Of a DNA stretch of 64,000 nt, positions 33,705-41,270 are shown in pieces. This DNA comes from Brachybacterium sacelli (GTDB lineage Bacteria; Actinomycetota; Actinomycetes; Actinomycetales; Dermabacteraceae): the NCBI RefSeq assembly GCF_017876545.1, contig NZ_JAGIOD010000001.1, forward strand, positions 186,001 through 250,000, in the 5' to 3' direction. Position numbers and translations under genes: made by a program. The stretch's first letter is position 1; the number at the start of each line of letters is the position of its first letter. A model generated the notes under the pieces. The model saw only the letters and a program-made list of their open reading frames with translations. It was not told where the DNA came from and searched no databases.

Positions 33705-35210
33705 TCAGCGGAGCTCGCTGTCCACCGATGTGCCTTCCGCGATCTCGACGGGCTCCTCGTGCCGCAGCGACAGCAACCCGCCGACCACGAAGGTGACGAT
33801 CACGCCGAGCAGCGGGTACCACTGCCAAGCCACCCACACCTCACCGATCACGTACTTCTCCATCACGAAGAAGAAGGCATTGACCGCGACGGCGAGCACG
33901 AAGGCGATGTTCGCGTCGACCGCCCGGGCGCGCTTGTTCACGATGCCGAACACGAACGCGCCGAGCAGCCCGCCGTAGGTGATGCCGGCGACGCCCAGGG
34001 CCAGCACCACGATGCTGCCTTCGTCGGACCGGAAGACGGTCGCCGGGGCGATGAACGCCAGGCCCCAGCCGATGGTGGCCCAGCGGCCGATCCGCAGGCC
34101 CTGCGCATCCGTCATCGGGGTCCTGCGTAGCTTGCCGACCACGTCGGTGACCGTCGAGGAAGACAGCGCCGACAGCGAGGAGGACAGCGTGGACATCGCG
34201 GCGGCGAGGATCCCGGCCAGCAGCAGACCGGACAGCCCCGCGGGCATCGCCTCGACGATGAACAGCGGGAACACCTCGTCGTCCCGGGTCAGACCCAGGT
34301 CGGCGGGAGTGGCCTGCTGGTAGTAGCCCCACAGGGCCAGGCCCACGGCCAGGAAGATCGCGAACTGCACCGTCACGATCACCCCGGAGACGAGGATCGC
34401 CTTCTGGGCCTCGACCTTCGAGCGGCAGGCCAGCAGGCGCTGGACGACGATCTGGTCCGAGCCGTGGGAGGCCATCGCGTACACCGCACCGCCCAGCAGG
34501 GACGCGACGAAGGAGTTCTCCCCGCTGATCGGGTTGTCCGCGAACACGAACATCTGCGTCTTGCCGGCCTCGGCCGCGTCACCCAGCCACCCCATCCCGG
34601 TGGTGGAGGCCACCAGGAGGAGCGCGATGATGCCGCCGGCGACGTACAGCAGCATCTGGACCACGTCGACCCAGACCACGGCGGTGATGCCGCCGATGAA
34701 GGTGTACAGGATCGTCACCACGGAGAGGATCACGGTGATGGCGAAGTAGCTGAGGTCCACGCCGAGCCCGTCGAGGATGACCTTCAGGGGGATCGCGGCG
34801 GCGAGCACGCGGATCCCGTCTGCCAGCAGTCGGGTGACCAGGAAGGTCACGCCGGCTGTGGTCTGGGTGCTGGCGCCGAAGCGTTTGCCGAGGTAGGCGT
34901 AGGCGGTGACCATCTCCCCGTCGTAGTAGCGCGGCAGCATGAAGAAGGCGACAACCACGCGCCCGAGGATGTAGCCGAGCCCCAGCTGGAGGTAGGCGAG
35001 GTTGCCCAGGTAGCTCATCACCGGGATGCCGATGACGGTCAGGGCGCTGGTCTCGGTCGCGACCACGGACAGGCACACCGCCCACCACGGCAGGTCACGC
35101 CCACCCAGGAAGTAGCCTTTCAACCCGGTCTGACGACCGCTCAGCTTCAGCCCGAGCCAGGCGGTGGCGACCAGATAGGCCGCGATCACCAACAGGTCGA
35201 TGGTCTGCAT
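33705..35210 (-). CDS. SSS-family sodium:solute symporter
   Basis: 501 residues with about 13 hydrophobic segments. The opening segment (DLLVIAAYLVATAWLGLKLSG) contains the family's first discontinuous helix, and the GRDLPWWAVCLSVVATETS stretch near residue 40 is the conserved loop with the sodium-site serines. Substrates of the family include sugars, proline, pantothenate, acetate and sialic acid; this copy is not specific enough to call. AAGGAG precedes ATG 35210. It is upstream of arr and downstream of a decayed rmlA end, so its neighbours give little functional hint. Confidence 0.8.
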   Translation of the reverse strand: MQTIDLLVIAAYLVATAWLGLKLSGRQTGLKGYFLGGRDLPWWAVCLSVVATETSALTVIGIPVMSYLGNLAYLQLGLGYILGRVVVAFFMLPRYYDGEMVTAYAYLGKRFGASTQTTAGVTFLVTRLLADGIRVLAAAIPLKVILDGLGVDLSYFAITVILSVVTILYTFIGGITAVVWVDVVQMLLYVAGGIIALLLVASTTGMGWLGDAAEAGKTQMFVFADNPISGENSFVASLLGGAVYAMASHGSDQIVVQRLLACRSKVEAQKAILVSGVIVTVQFAIFLAVGLALWGYYQQATPADLGLTRDDEVFPLFIVEAMPAGLSGLLLAGILAAAMSTLSSSLSALSSSTVTDVVGKLRRTPMTDAQGLRIGRWATIGWGLAFIAPATVFRSDEGSIVVLALGVAGITYGGLLGAFVFGIVNKRARAVDANIAFVLAVAVNAFFFVMEKYVIGEVWVAWQWYPLLGVIVTFVVGGLLSLRHEEPVEIAEGTSVDSELR

Positions 35211-35352
35211 GTGCGCTCTCCTTCGAGGTCATCGGCAGGCCGGGGGCGGCGCTGCGGCCCGGGCGCGTCGACAGGCGGGAGCAGACGGCAGGGCAGTCGC
35301 CCATTGGCGCACAGTCGGGCAGGCGGATCAAGCAGGCTGGCCGGTGGGAGGG

Positions 35353-35538
35353 TCAGACGGGGCGATCCGCGCGCTCGCGGGCCAGGACATCGAGCAGATA
35401 GCGGCCGTAGCCGGACCTCAGCAGCGGTTCGGCGCGCTCACGCAGCTCCTCGTCGCTGAGGAAGCCCATGCGTCAGGCGACCTCCTCGGGGGCACCGACG
35501 GACCGTCCCTGGCGCTTCTGGACGGTGCGGATGAAGTC
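35353..35538 (-). pseudogene. rmlA: 3' remnant of glucose-1-phosphate thymidylyltransferase with a nonsense codon
   Basis: About 62 codons match the C-terminal end of RmlA. First comes FIRTVQKRQGR ... APEEVA, then an in-frame TGA (35473-35475), then [18 protein letters not shown] and [11 protein letters not shown], ending at TAG-equivalent stop 35353-35355. In intact RmlA the same place reads EEIAW followed by R-x-G-(W/F)-(L/I), so the TGA replaces the conserved tryptophan TGG. The sequence further upstream no longer resembles RmlA and runs into the next gene, so the front of the gene is gone. The rest of the 382-base gap (35211-35591) shows nothing else. It implies that a dTDP-rhamnose gene once lay here. 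Confidence 0.75.
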
Positions 35539-35591
35539 GCCGGACGGGATGCCGGGCGCCCGCAGCGCGGCCCCTGCTGGGCCGGGCTGCG

Positions 35592-36644
35592 TCAGCCGGC
35601 GTCCTCGGCGATCTCGAAGCGGAGCACGGCGGCGATCGCGTCGTGGACCTCGGCATCGACGACGCCCACCTGGGCGTCGATCCGGGCGCTCGCGGCGATC
35701 AGCGCGGCCTCGTCGGCCGCCTGCCGCTCGCTCTCCAGCAGCAGCGTCTCCACCGCGCCGCGCTCGATCGCGCCCCGCACCGCGCCGATGCCCTCGACGG
35801 CCAGGCGGTGGGCCCGGCCGTGGTCGAAACGCTCGGTGAGCTCCTGGGAGCGCTGCGCGCCGGTCTCGGTGGCGAGCTCGCGCAGGGCGTCGGCCAGGGC
35901 CTGCTCGGCGCCGTCGTCCCCGATCCCGCCGGCCTCGATCTCCGTGGTGATCTCGGCCAGCGCCACCGGCAGCTCCTCCCGCAGGGCGGTGCGGCCCTGG
36001 ACCTCCCCGGCCAGGACCAGCAGGTCCGGGTCCCAGTCCCCGGCGACGGTCTCCAGGTGCTCGGCGACGCCGCGGGCGTTCTGCTTCACCGCCTCGTCGG
36101 CCCGGCGCTGGATCTGGTTGTGCGAGAGAGCGCCCTGACGTGGCTTGTGCACCGACTCGTCGGAGGTGGCGCCGATCTCCTGCTCGCCCTGCTCGGCCAG
36201 CGTGTGCTGCGCGGCGACCACGACCTGGCGGACCAGGGCGCCCTGCTGGTCGGCGACGGCGACCAGCATTCGCACCGAGCGGAATCGTTCGCGCAGGTAC
36301 GGCCCGAGCTGGGCCTCGTCGGCGAAGTGGGCGGCGTCCCCGGCTCCGAGAGCTGCGTCCCAGGGGGCGTCGAGCAGCAGCCCGGAGGAGCCGGTGACCA
36401 GCACGCGGCCGTCGGCCATGACCTCCCCGATGTCCTCGACCAGGATCGCGTCCTCGAGCGGCTGGAGGTGGGCATCCTCCGCCCCGGCCTCGGTGAGCCG
36501 GCGACGAAGCTCCTCCCAGCGCAGCCTGACCTGCTGGGCGGCGTCCTCCGCGGGCGAGCGGCCCTCGAGGTAGACGGTGGCGAACGGACCCTCGGCCTCG
36601 GCGATCGTGCGAATGGCGTTCAGTGATGTCGTCGTCGTAATCAT
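35592..36644 (-). CDS. bacterial eRF1-like protein (Rv2629-like, baeRF family 2)
   Basis: 350 residues. The N-terminal half is an alpha/beta domain with FATVYLEGRSPAED near residue 20 and a VLVTGSSGLLLD strand. The C-terminal half has a release-factor domain 3-like fold with GAVETLLLESE. This is the pattern of the archaeo-eukaryotic release-factor-like family found in actinobacteria, including mycobacterial Rv2629, which is linked to stress and dormancy. The role on the ribosome is unproven. No GGQ motif of true peptide-release factors is seen. ATG 36644 is chosen by family length; AGGA lies unusually close to it. It is flanked by the rmlA remnant and 248 bases without a gene. Confidence 0.7.
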   Translation of the reverse strand: MITTTTSLNAIRTIAEAEGPFATVYLEGRSPAEDAAQQVRLRWEELRRRLTEAGAEDAHLQPLEDAILVEDIGEVMADGRVLVTGSSGLLLDAPWDAALGAGDAAHFADEAQLGPYLRERFRSVRMLVAVADQQGALVRQVVVAAQHTLAEQGEQEIGATSDESVHKPRQGALSHNQIQRRADEAVKQNARGVAEHLETVAGDWDPDLLVLAGEVQGRTALREELPVALAEITTEIEAGGIGDDGAEQALADALRELATETGAQRSQELTERFDHGRAHRLAVEGIGAVRGAIERGAVETLLLESERQAADEAALIAASARIDAQVGVVDAEVHDAIAAVLRFEIAEDAG

Positions 36645-36892
36645 GTCCTGAGCGCACCACACCTGCCGCCGTCGACCCAAGGAGCGGCCGTCGACGTGCG
36701 TGACCGGCAGCGTGCCCGGCTGCGGGCGAGAGCTGCCCGGCAACGGCGCCCCTCCCCTGGATCCTCCAGCTCACCAGGGACGATGCCGTTCTTCGCCCGG
36801 AGGCGGGGACCGGCTCGGCGCATCCATGTGCGGGGCGGGGGCGGGCCGGCCACGTGCCAACCAGTCGGTCACCAGAGCGTCGCCGCGCCGCC

Positions 36893-37738
36893 TCACGTGC
36901 GCGCGAACAGTCCCACGGCGTCCCAGGCCAGCCAGCCGCCCTCGGTCAGCTCGAGCTCGAGGACGTTGCGACCGGCCTGCAGCACCTCTGCCGGGACGGC
37001 GACCTCATGGAAGGAGCGCCGCAGCGTCGAGCCCGGCACCGTCGCATCGCCTTCGCGGGAGCCGCGTGTGGCACCGAGGGGAAGCTCGATGTCGGTGAGG
37101 TGCTCCTCGTTCGCGCGGACCTGCAGGGTCCCACCGAGACGGGTGGTGTCCACGAGCCACACGGCGAGGTCGTGGTCCTCGACGGGCTCCGTCTCGAGCG
37201 TGAGAGTCCATCGGGCCCGATGGGGCGTCCTGCCCGCCCAGGCGTCCTCCGGCCCTGGCAGCAGGTAGGGCCAGGAGGCGCCCGGTGAGTCGGTGCCCTG
37301 CGTGTAGTCGATGACGGCGTCGGGGAACTGCTCGGGGATGGTCGCGTACCCGCTCGGGGCATGGAGGAACTCCAGGGTGCGTCCGTCGAACGTCCCGATG
37401 GCGGCGACTTCGCGGCCGGTGGCGGTCACCGACGGCTGCGAGGCGGAGGTCTCGGGCGGCGAGGGCTTCCCGCGCCTCCCGGCGTCGGAGACGGCCAGGA
37501 CCATGTACGTCCAGGTCTCCCCCGCCGGGTCGAGACCAGTGTGGCGGTAGAGCGGGTAGACCGTCTTGGCCAGCAGGTCGGTCTCCTCCGTCGTGCTTGG
37601 CGCGCTCTCGCCCGGCACCGCATAGATCCGGTAGTGGTCGATCAGCGGGTCCCACCCCAGGGGCTCCCAGGTCAGGGTCGTCGAGGCGAGGGCGGGCTCG
37701 GCGCGCAGGCCGGTCACGGTCTTCGGGCGGGGACTCAT
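36893..37738 (-). CDS. fibronectin type III plus carbohydrate-binding-like protein
   Basis: 281 residues. Residues ~5-100 form a fibronectin type III domain (LTWEPLGWDPLIDHYRIY, then TYMVLAVSDAGRRG). Residues ~110-281 resemble the C-terminal beta-sandwich of family 4 polysaccharide lyases: YTQGTDSPGASWPYLLPGP, DHDLAVWLVDTTRLGGTL and ELTEGGWLAWDAVGLF. No lyase catalytic domain and no signal peptide are present, so it may be a detached binding module that is exported by an unusual route or works inside. It lies 11 bases after phoD on the same strand and is very likely co-transcribed with it. Confidence 0.62.
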   Translation of the reverse strand: MSPRPKTVTGLRAEPALASTTLTWEPLGWDPLIDHYRIYAVPGESAPSTTEETDLLAKTVYPLYRHTGLDPAGETWTYMVLAVSDAGRRGKPSPPETSASQPSVTATGREVAAIGTFDGRTLEFLHAPSGYATIPEQFPDAVIDYTQGTDSPGASWPYLLPGPEDAWAGRTPHRARWTLTLETEPVEDHDLAVWLVDTTRLGGTLQVRANEEHLTDIELPLGATRGSREGDATVPGSTLRRSFHEVAVPAEVLQAGRNVLELELTEGGWLAWDAVGLFART

Positions 37739-37749
37739 GGTGGCTCCTG

Positions 37750-39300
37750 TCAGGCCTGGATGAGGCCGGGGTCGTCGACGGGGGTGGTGAAGCGTGCCGC
37801 TCGCTGCTTCGGGGCGGTGTCATCGGCCTCGATCCAGTCCACGACGTGGAAGCTGGAGACCATCTCCCGGCTGCTCAGGCGTACGTGCACATAGCCGCGT
37901 CGACCGTCGTAGAGCCGCACGTACTCGTGCTGGAGCCAGTCCTGCGTGTACTCGTCCGTCTCCGCGCCGTCACCGTCGGAGGCGACCGACGTGCACACCA
38001 GCTCGACGCCGATCGTCGCGGAGTCGGGATCCTCGAAGTCCGCGCGCAGCTCGGCGGCGACATGCTTATGGATGTCGCCGGTGAGCACGACCGGATTCGA
38101 GGAGGCCGCCATCGACTCCAGCAGGCGCCGCCGCGCCGCCGGGAAGCCGTCCCACATGTCGATGCGGTCCTCGGTGATCGCCGCGACCACGACCCCATTG
38201 GCGAGAATGTTCCAGGTCGCCGGGGACCGCTCGAGCCGTTCGGTCACCCAGGCCTCCTGTTCTGCGCCGAGCATGGTGCGCTCCTCGTCCAGACGGTCCG
38301 CCTCGTCCACCGGTGCCGGATCGCGGAACTGCCGGGTGTCCAGCATCGAGAACCGCGCCAGCGCGCCGACGTCGAAACCGGTGGTGATATCGGTCTCCGG
38401 GCCGTCGGGCAGAGCGGTGACGTCCAGGGGCATGTTCTCGTAGAAGGCGCGGTAGGCGACCGCGATGCGGTGGGCGAACAGGTCGTCCGGGATGCCGGTG
38501 CTGGAGCCGGTGCCGGAATAGTCGTTCTGGACCTCGTGATCGTCCCAGACGGCGACCGCCGGGACCCGGGCGTGGACCGCCTGCAGGTGGGGGTCGGTCT
38601 TGAACAGGCTGTAGCGCAGGCGGTACTGCTCGAGCGTCTCGGCCTCGACGGTGTGCGGGGCCGCGACCTCGGCTCCCTGGCGCCACAGGTTCGACTCGGT
38701 GATGCCGTACTCGTAGATATAATCGCCGACGAAGACCACCAGGTCCAGCTCCTCCTCCGCCGCCAGGTGCCGGTGGGCGGTGAAGTGACCGTGGTACCAG
38801 GCCTGGCAGGAGACCAGGCCGAAGGAGAACGAGTCGACCTCGGCGCCCGCCGCGGGCAGCGTGCGGAACCGGCCGACGGGGCTGGTCTGCGGACCCACGA
38901 GGAAACGGTAGAAGTGCTCGGTGGCGGGCTCGAGGCCGTCCACGTGCGGGTGGACGGCGTGGGCCAGCTCCGGCTGGGCCAGCGCCTGGCCGTGCCGGAC
39001 GATCTGGGTGAAGGCGGCGTCCCGAGCCACCTGCCAGCGCACGCTGACGGGATGGAGGTCCATGCCGCCGTGCCCGTCCTCGGCCAGCGGCTCCGGTGCC
39101 AGGCGCGTCCACAGCACCACCCCGTCCGGTCGCGGGGCACCGCTGGCGATGCCGAGCGAGAAGAGGTCCTCGGACTGCTGTGGCGGATCGGCGAGCGCAT
39201 CCGGGGCATCGATGCCCAGGGCGATCACGGTGGCGGAGGCCCCGCTGATCTGGAGCAGGCGGCGGCGGCTGAGGGCAGGTGCGGCGGCGGGTGCCGGCAT
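37750..39300 (-). CDS. phoD: alkaline phosphatase D (PhoD family), Tat-exported
   Basis: 516 residues. A twin-arginine signal (SRRRLLQISGASA) ends near residue 38 (ALADPP). The metal-binding pattern of PhoD follows: FGLVSCQAW, FVGDYIYEYG, AVWDDHEVQNDY and LTGDIHKHVAAEL. It hydrolyses phosphomono- and diesters outside the cell with calcium and iron. It heads a two-gene unit with the FN3 protein. A LacI-type operator lies upstream (39350-39363), which is unexpected for a phosphatase. The start is ATG 39300 with AGGAGATCCC before it. Confidence 0.85.
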   Translation of the reverse strand: MPAPAAAPALSRRRLLQISGASATVIALGIDAPDALADPPQQSEDLFSLGIASGAPRPDGVVLWTRLAPEPLAEDGHGGMDLHPVSVRWQVARDAAFTQIVRHGQALAQPELAHAVHPHVDGLEPATEHFYRFLVGPQTSPVGRFRTLPAAGAEVDSFSFGLVSCQAWYHGHFTAHRHLAAEEELDLVVFVGDYIYEYGITESNLWRQGAEVAAPHTVEAETLEQYRLRYSLFKTDPHLQAVHARVPAVAVWDDHEVQNDYSGTGSSTGIPDDLFAHRIAVAYRAFYENMPLDVTALPDGPETDITTGFDVGALARFSMLDTRQFRDPAPVDEADRLDEERTMLGAEQEAWVTERLERSPATWNILANGVVVAAITEDRIDMWDGFPAARRRLLESMAASSNPVVLTGDIHKHVAAELRADFEDPDSATIGVELVCTSVASDGDGAETDEYTQDWLQHEYVRLYDGRRGYVHVRLSSREMVSSFHVVDWIEADDTAPKQRAARFTTPVDDPGLIQA

Positions 39301-39349
39301 GGGATCTCCTGGGGTGATGGGGTGGGCGCCGCAGCACGATAACCACCCG

Positions 39350-39363
39350 TGGTAGCGCTCCCA
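39350..39363. promoter_or_regulatory. LacI-family (CebR-type) operator candidate
   Basis: TGGTAGCGCTCCCA differs by one base from the palindrome TGGGAGCGCTCCCA, the operator known for the cellobiose regulator CebR/CelR in actinobacteria. It overlaps another small palindrome (ACCAC-CC-GTGGT, 39342-39353). It lies 50 bases upstream of phoD and 135 bases upstream of the adenosine deaminase start, so phoD is the likelier target. Confidence 0.5.
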
Positions 39364-39485
39364 TGAACATCAGACGTCGAGTGCGGGAGGATCGTGTCGC
39401 TCCCCCTGATCCGCTGCTGCACGCGGCTGACCGCCTTCGGGCCGAGGGGCGAGGCATGCTCTGGCTGGCGACGGGGAACGCGCCG

Positions 39486-39491
39486 TATCCT
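39486..39491 (+). promoter_or_regulatory. -10 box for a leaderless adenosine deaminase mRNA
   Basis: TATCCT ends 7 bases before ATG 39498, and no ribosome site is seen. This spacing places the transcription start on the A of the ATG. The -35 region is poor. Confidence 0.35.
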
Positions 39492-39497
39492 GCCTTG

Positions 39498-40643
39498 ATG
39501 CAGCTCTCCCCCACCCTCGTGCGCTCACTGCCCAAGGTCGCCCTGCACGACCATCTCGACGGCGGTCTGCGCCCGTCGACCGTGCTCGCCCTGTGCGCGG
39601 AGCTCGGCGTCGCGCCGCCCCCGATCGTGCCCGCCCGCGAGGCCGACGGGACCGTCGACGTCCCCGGCGGCGCCGAGACCCCCACCGACCAGGACGTGGC
39701 CGATTGGTTCCACGCCGCCGCGGACTCCGGATCGCTGCCCTCCTATCTCTCCACCTTCGAGCGCACCCTCGCCCTGATGCAGACCGCGCCCGCGCTGCGG
39801 CGCATCGCGCGGGAGTTCGTCGAGGACATGGTGGCCGACGGGGTGGTCTACGCCGAGACCCGGTGGGCGCCGCATCAGCACACCGCCGGCGAGCTCGATC
39901 TCGAGCAGGCCGTGCAGGCCGTCCAGGACGGGCTCGACGAGGGGGCGGCCGCCGCCGAGCGGGACGGGTCACGCATCGTGGTGGGGCAGCTTCTGGCCTA
40001 CCTACGGCAGCGCGACCCCACCGATGACCTGGTCGATCTCGCCATCGCGCGGCGCGGCACGGGCGTGGTCGGGGTCGATCTGGCCGGGCCCGAGGCCGGA
40101 TTCCCCGCCGACCGCTTCCGGGCGCAGTTCGAGCGAGCCCGACGTCATGGCGTGCACGTGACGATCCATGCCGGGGAGGCCGACGGGCCGACGTCGATCG
40201 CGAACGCGCTGGACTGCGGGGCCGAGCGGATCGGGCACGGAGTGCGACTGATCGAGGACGTCACCACGGCCGATGGCTCGTCGGGCGCCGCCGTGGGCTT
40301 CGGCCCTCTCGCCGCGCGGGTGCACCGCGAGCGGATCTGCCTGGAGGTCTGCCCGAGCTCGAACCTCCAGACCGGGGCCGCGCAGGACCTCGCGACCCAT
40401 GCCGCGGGCGCCCTGCACGAGCGCGGCTTCGCGGTGGCGCTGAGCAGCGACAATCGCCTCATGAGCCGCACCAGCACCTCCCGGGAGATGATGCTGGTCG
40501 CCGAGGCCTTCGAGTGGGATCTCGAGGACCTCGAGCACGTGGTGCTCACCGGGCTCGACGCGGGATTCGCCTCGGCCGAGGCGCGGACCGCCCTGCGCGA
40601 GGAGGTCGTGCTGCCGGCGTTCCGGGCGGTGCGGGAGGGGTGA
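39498..40643 (+). CDS. add: adenosine deaminase
   Basis: 381 residues. It deaminates adenosine and deoxyadenosine to inosine forms in purine salvage. HDHLDGG at residues 17-23 gives the first two zinc ligands, HAGEADG the third, and SSDNRLMS near the end the fourth metal/catalytic position. The block GAERIGHGVRLIED is typical. ATG 39498 is preferred because homologues begin about ten residues before PKVALHDH and a -10 box fits a leaderless mRNA. ATG 39456, with GAGGGG upstream, would add 14 residues and cannot be excluded. It is followed by a GNAT gene after 51 bases. Confidence 0.87.
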   Translation: MQLSPTLVRSLPKVALHDHLDGGLRPSTVLALCAELGVAPPPIVPAREADGTVDVPGGAETPTDQDVADWFHAAADSGSLPSYLSTFERTLALMQTAPALRRIAREFVEDMVADGVVYAETRWAPHQHTAGELDLEQAVQAVQDGLDEGAAAAERDGSRIVVGQLLAYLRQRDPTDDLVDLAIARRGTGVVGVDLAGPEAGFPADRFRAQFERARRHGVHVTIHAGEADGPTSIANALDCGAERIGHGVRLIEDVTTADGSSGAAVGFGPLAARVHRERICLEVCPSSNLQTGAAQDLATHAAGALHERGFAVALSSDNRLMSRTSTSREMMLVAEAFEWDLEDLEHVVLTGLDAGFASAEARTALREEVVLPAFRAVREG

Positions 40644-40694
40644 GGTCCACCCCTCGTGCAGACCCGTGACCTGGCGTCACGGCGAGGAGGACCC

Positions 40695-41141
40695 ATGGAC
40701 CACGACCCCGTGGAGACGGCGGTGACGGAGACCTTCGCGCTCCGGCGACGGCTCCTGCGGGCCGACCGCACGGATCTCGATCTGTTGATGGCGGACGACG
40801 CGGTCGAAGGGACCTTCCATCTGGCGGTGCTCGATCGGCGGAGCGCCGTGGGCGTCGTGACCGTGGTGCCGTCCGCACCCGAGTTCGATGCCGCCTCACC
40901 GGCCTGGCGCCTCCGGCAGATGGCGGTGGACCCGGCGCTGCAGGGCACAGGGATCGGGTCCGCCCTGTTCGACGCGGTGGTCGACCGCCTCCGCCGGCGC
41001 CGCGCAGCGACCCTGTGGGCCGAGTCCCGCGACTCCAGCCTGGCGTTCTATCTCGGCCGAGGGATGGCGATCGTGCCGGGACGGGAGCACACGGCGGGCG
41101 GAGTCTCCTACACCGATGTCGCCCTGCGACTTCCGGGGTGA
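40695..41141 (+). CDS. GNAT-family N-acetyltransferase
   Basis: 148 residues. The acetyl-CoA binding motif is seen as RQMAVDPALQGTGIGSALFD near residues 77-96, the core Q-x-x-G-x-G/A signature of the family. The substrate is unknown. GGCGAGGAGG lies just before ATG 40695. It may share the adenosine deaminase transcript, but no functional link is evident. It converges with the HelD-like gene with 129 bases between, in which I saw no clear hairpin. Confidence 0.78.
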   Translation: MDHDPVETAVTETFALRRRLLRADRTDLDLLMADDAVEGTFHLAVLDRRSAVGVVTVVPSAPEFDAASPAWRLRQMAVDPALQGTGIGSALFDAVVDRLRRRRAATLWAESRDSSLAFYLGRGMAIVPGREHTAGGVSYTDVALRLPG

Positions 41142-41270
41142 GGCGACCACCGCGCCCTCAGCAGCGCTGGGCGCCGCGGAACCTCTGCCCTCCGACCCCG
41201 CCCTCACGCGCGCACGGACGAACACGATGACCCGGTGCGCGTCCTGGCCCCGGGCCCTCGACCTCCCGCC

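Noticed and set aside
36641..36853. Small minus-strand frame between the eRF1-like and FN3 genes
   Set aside because: Arg/Pro-rich translation, no ribosome site and no recognisable family.
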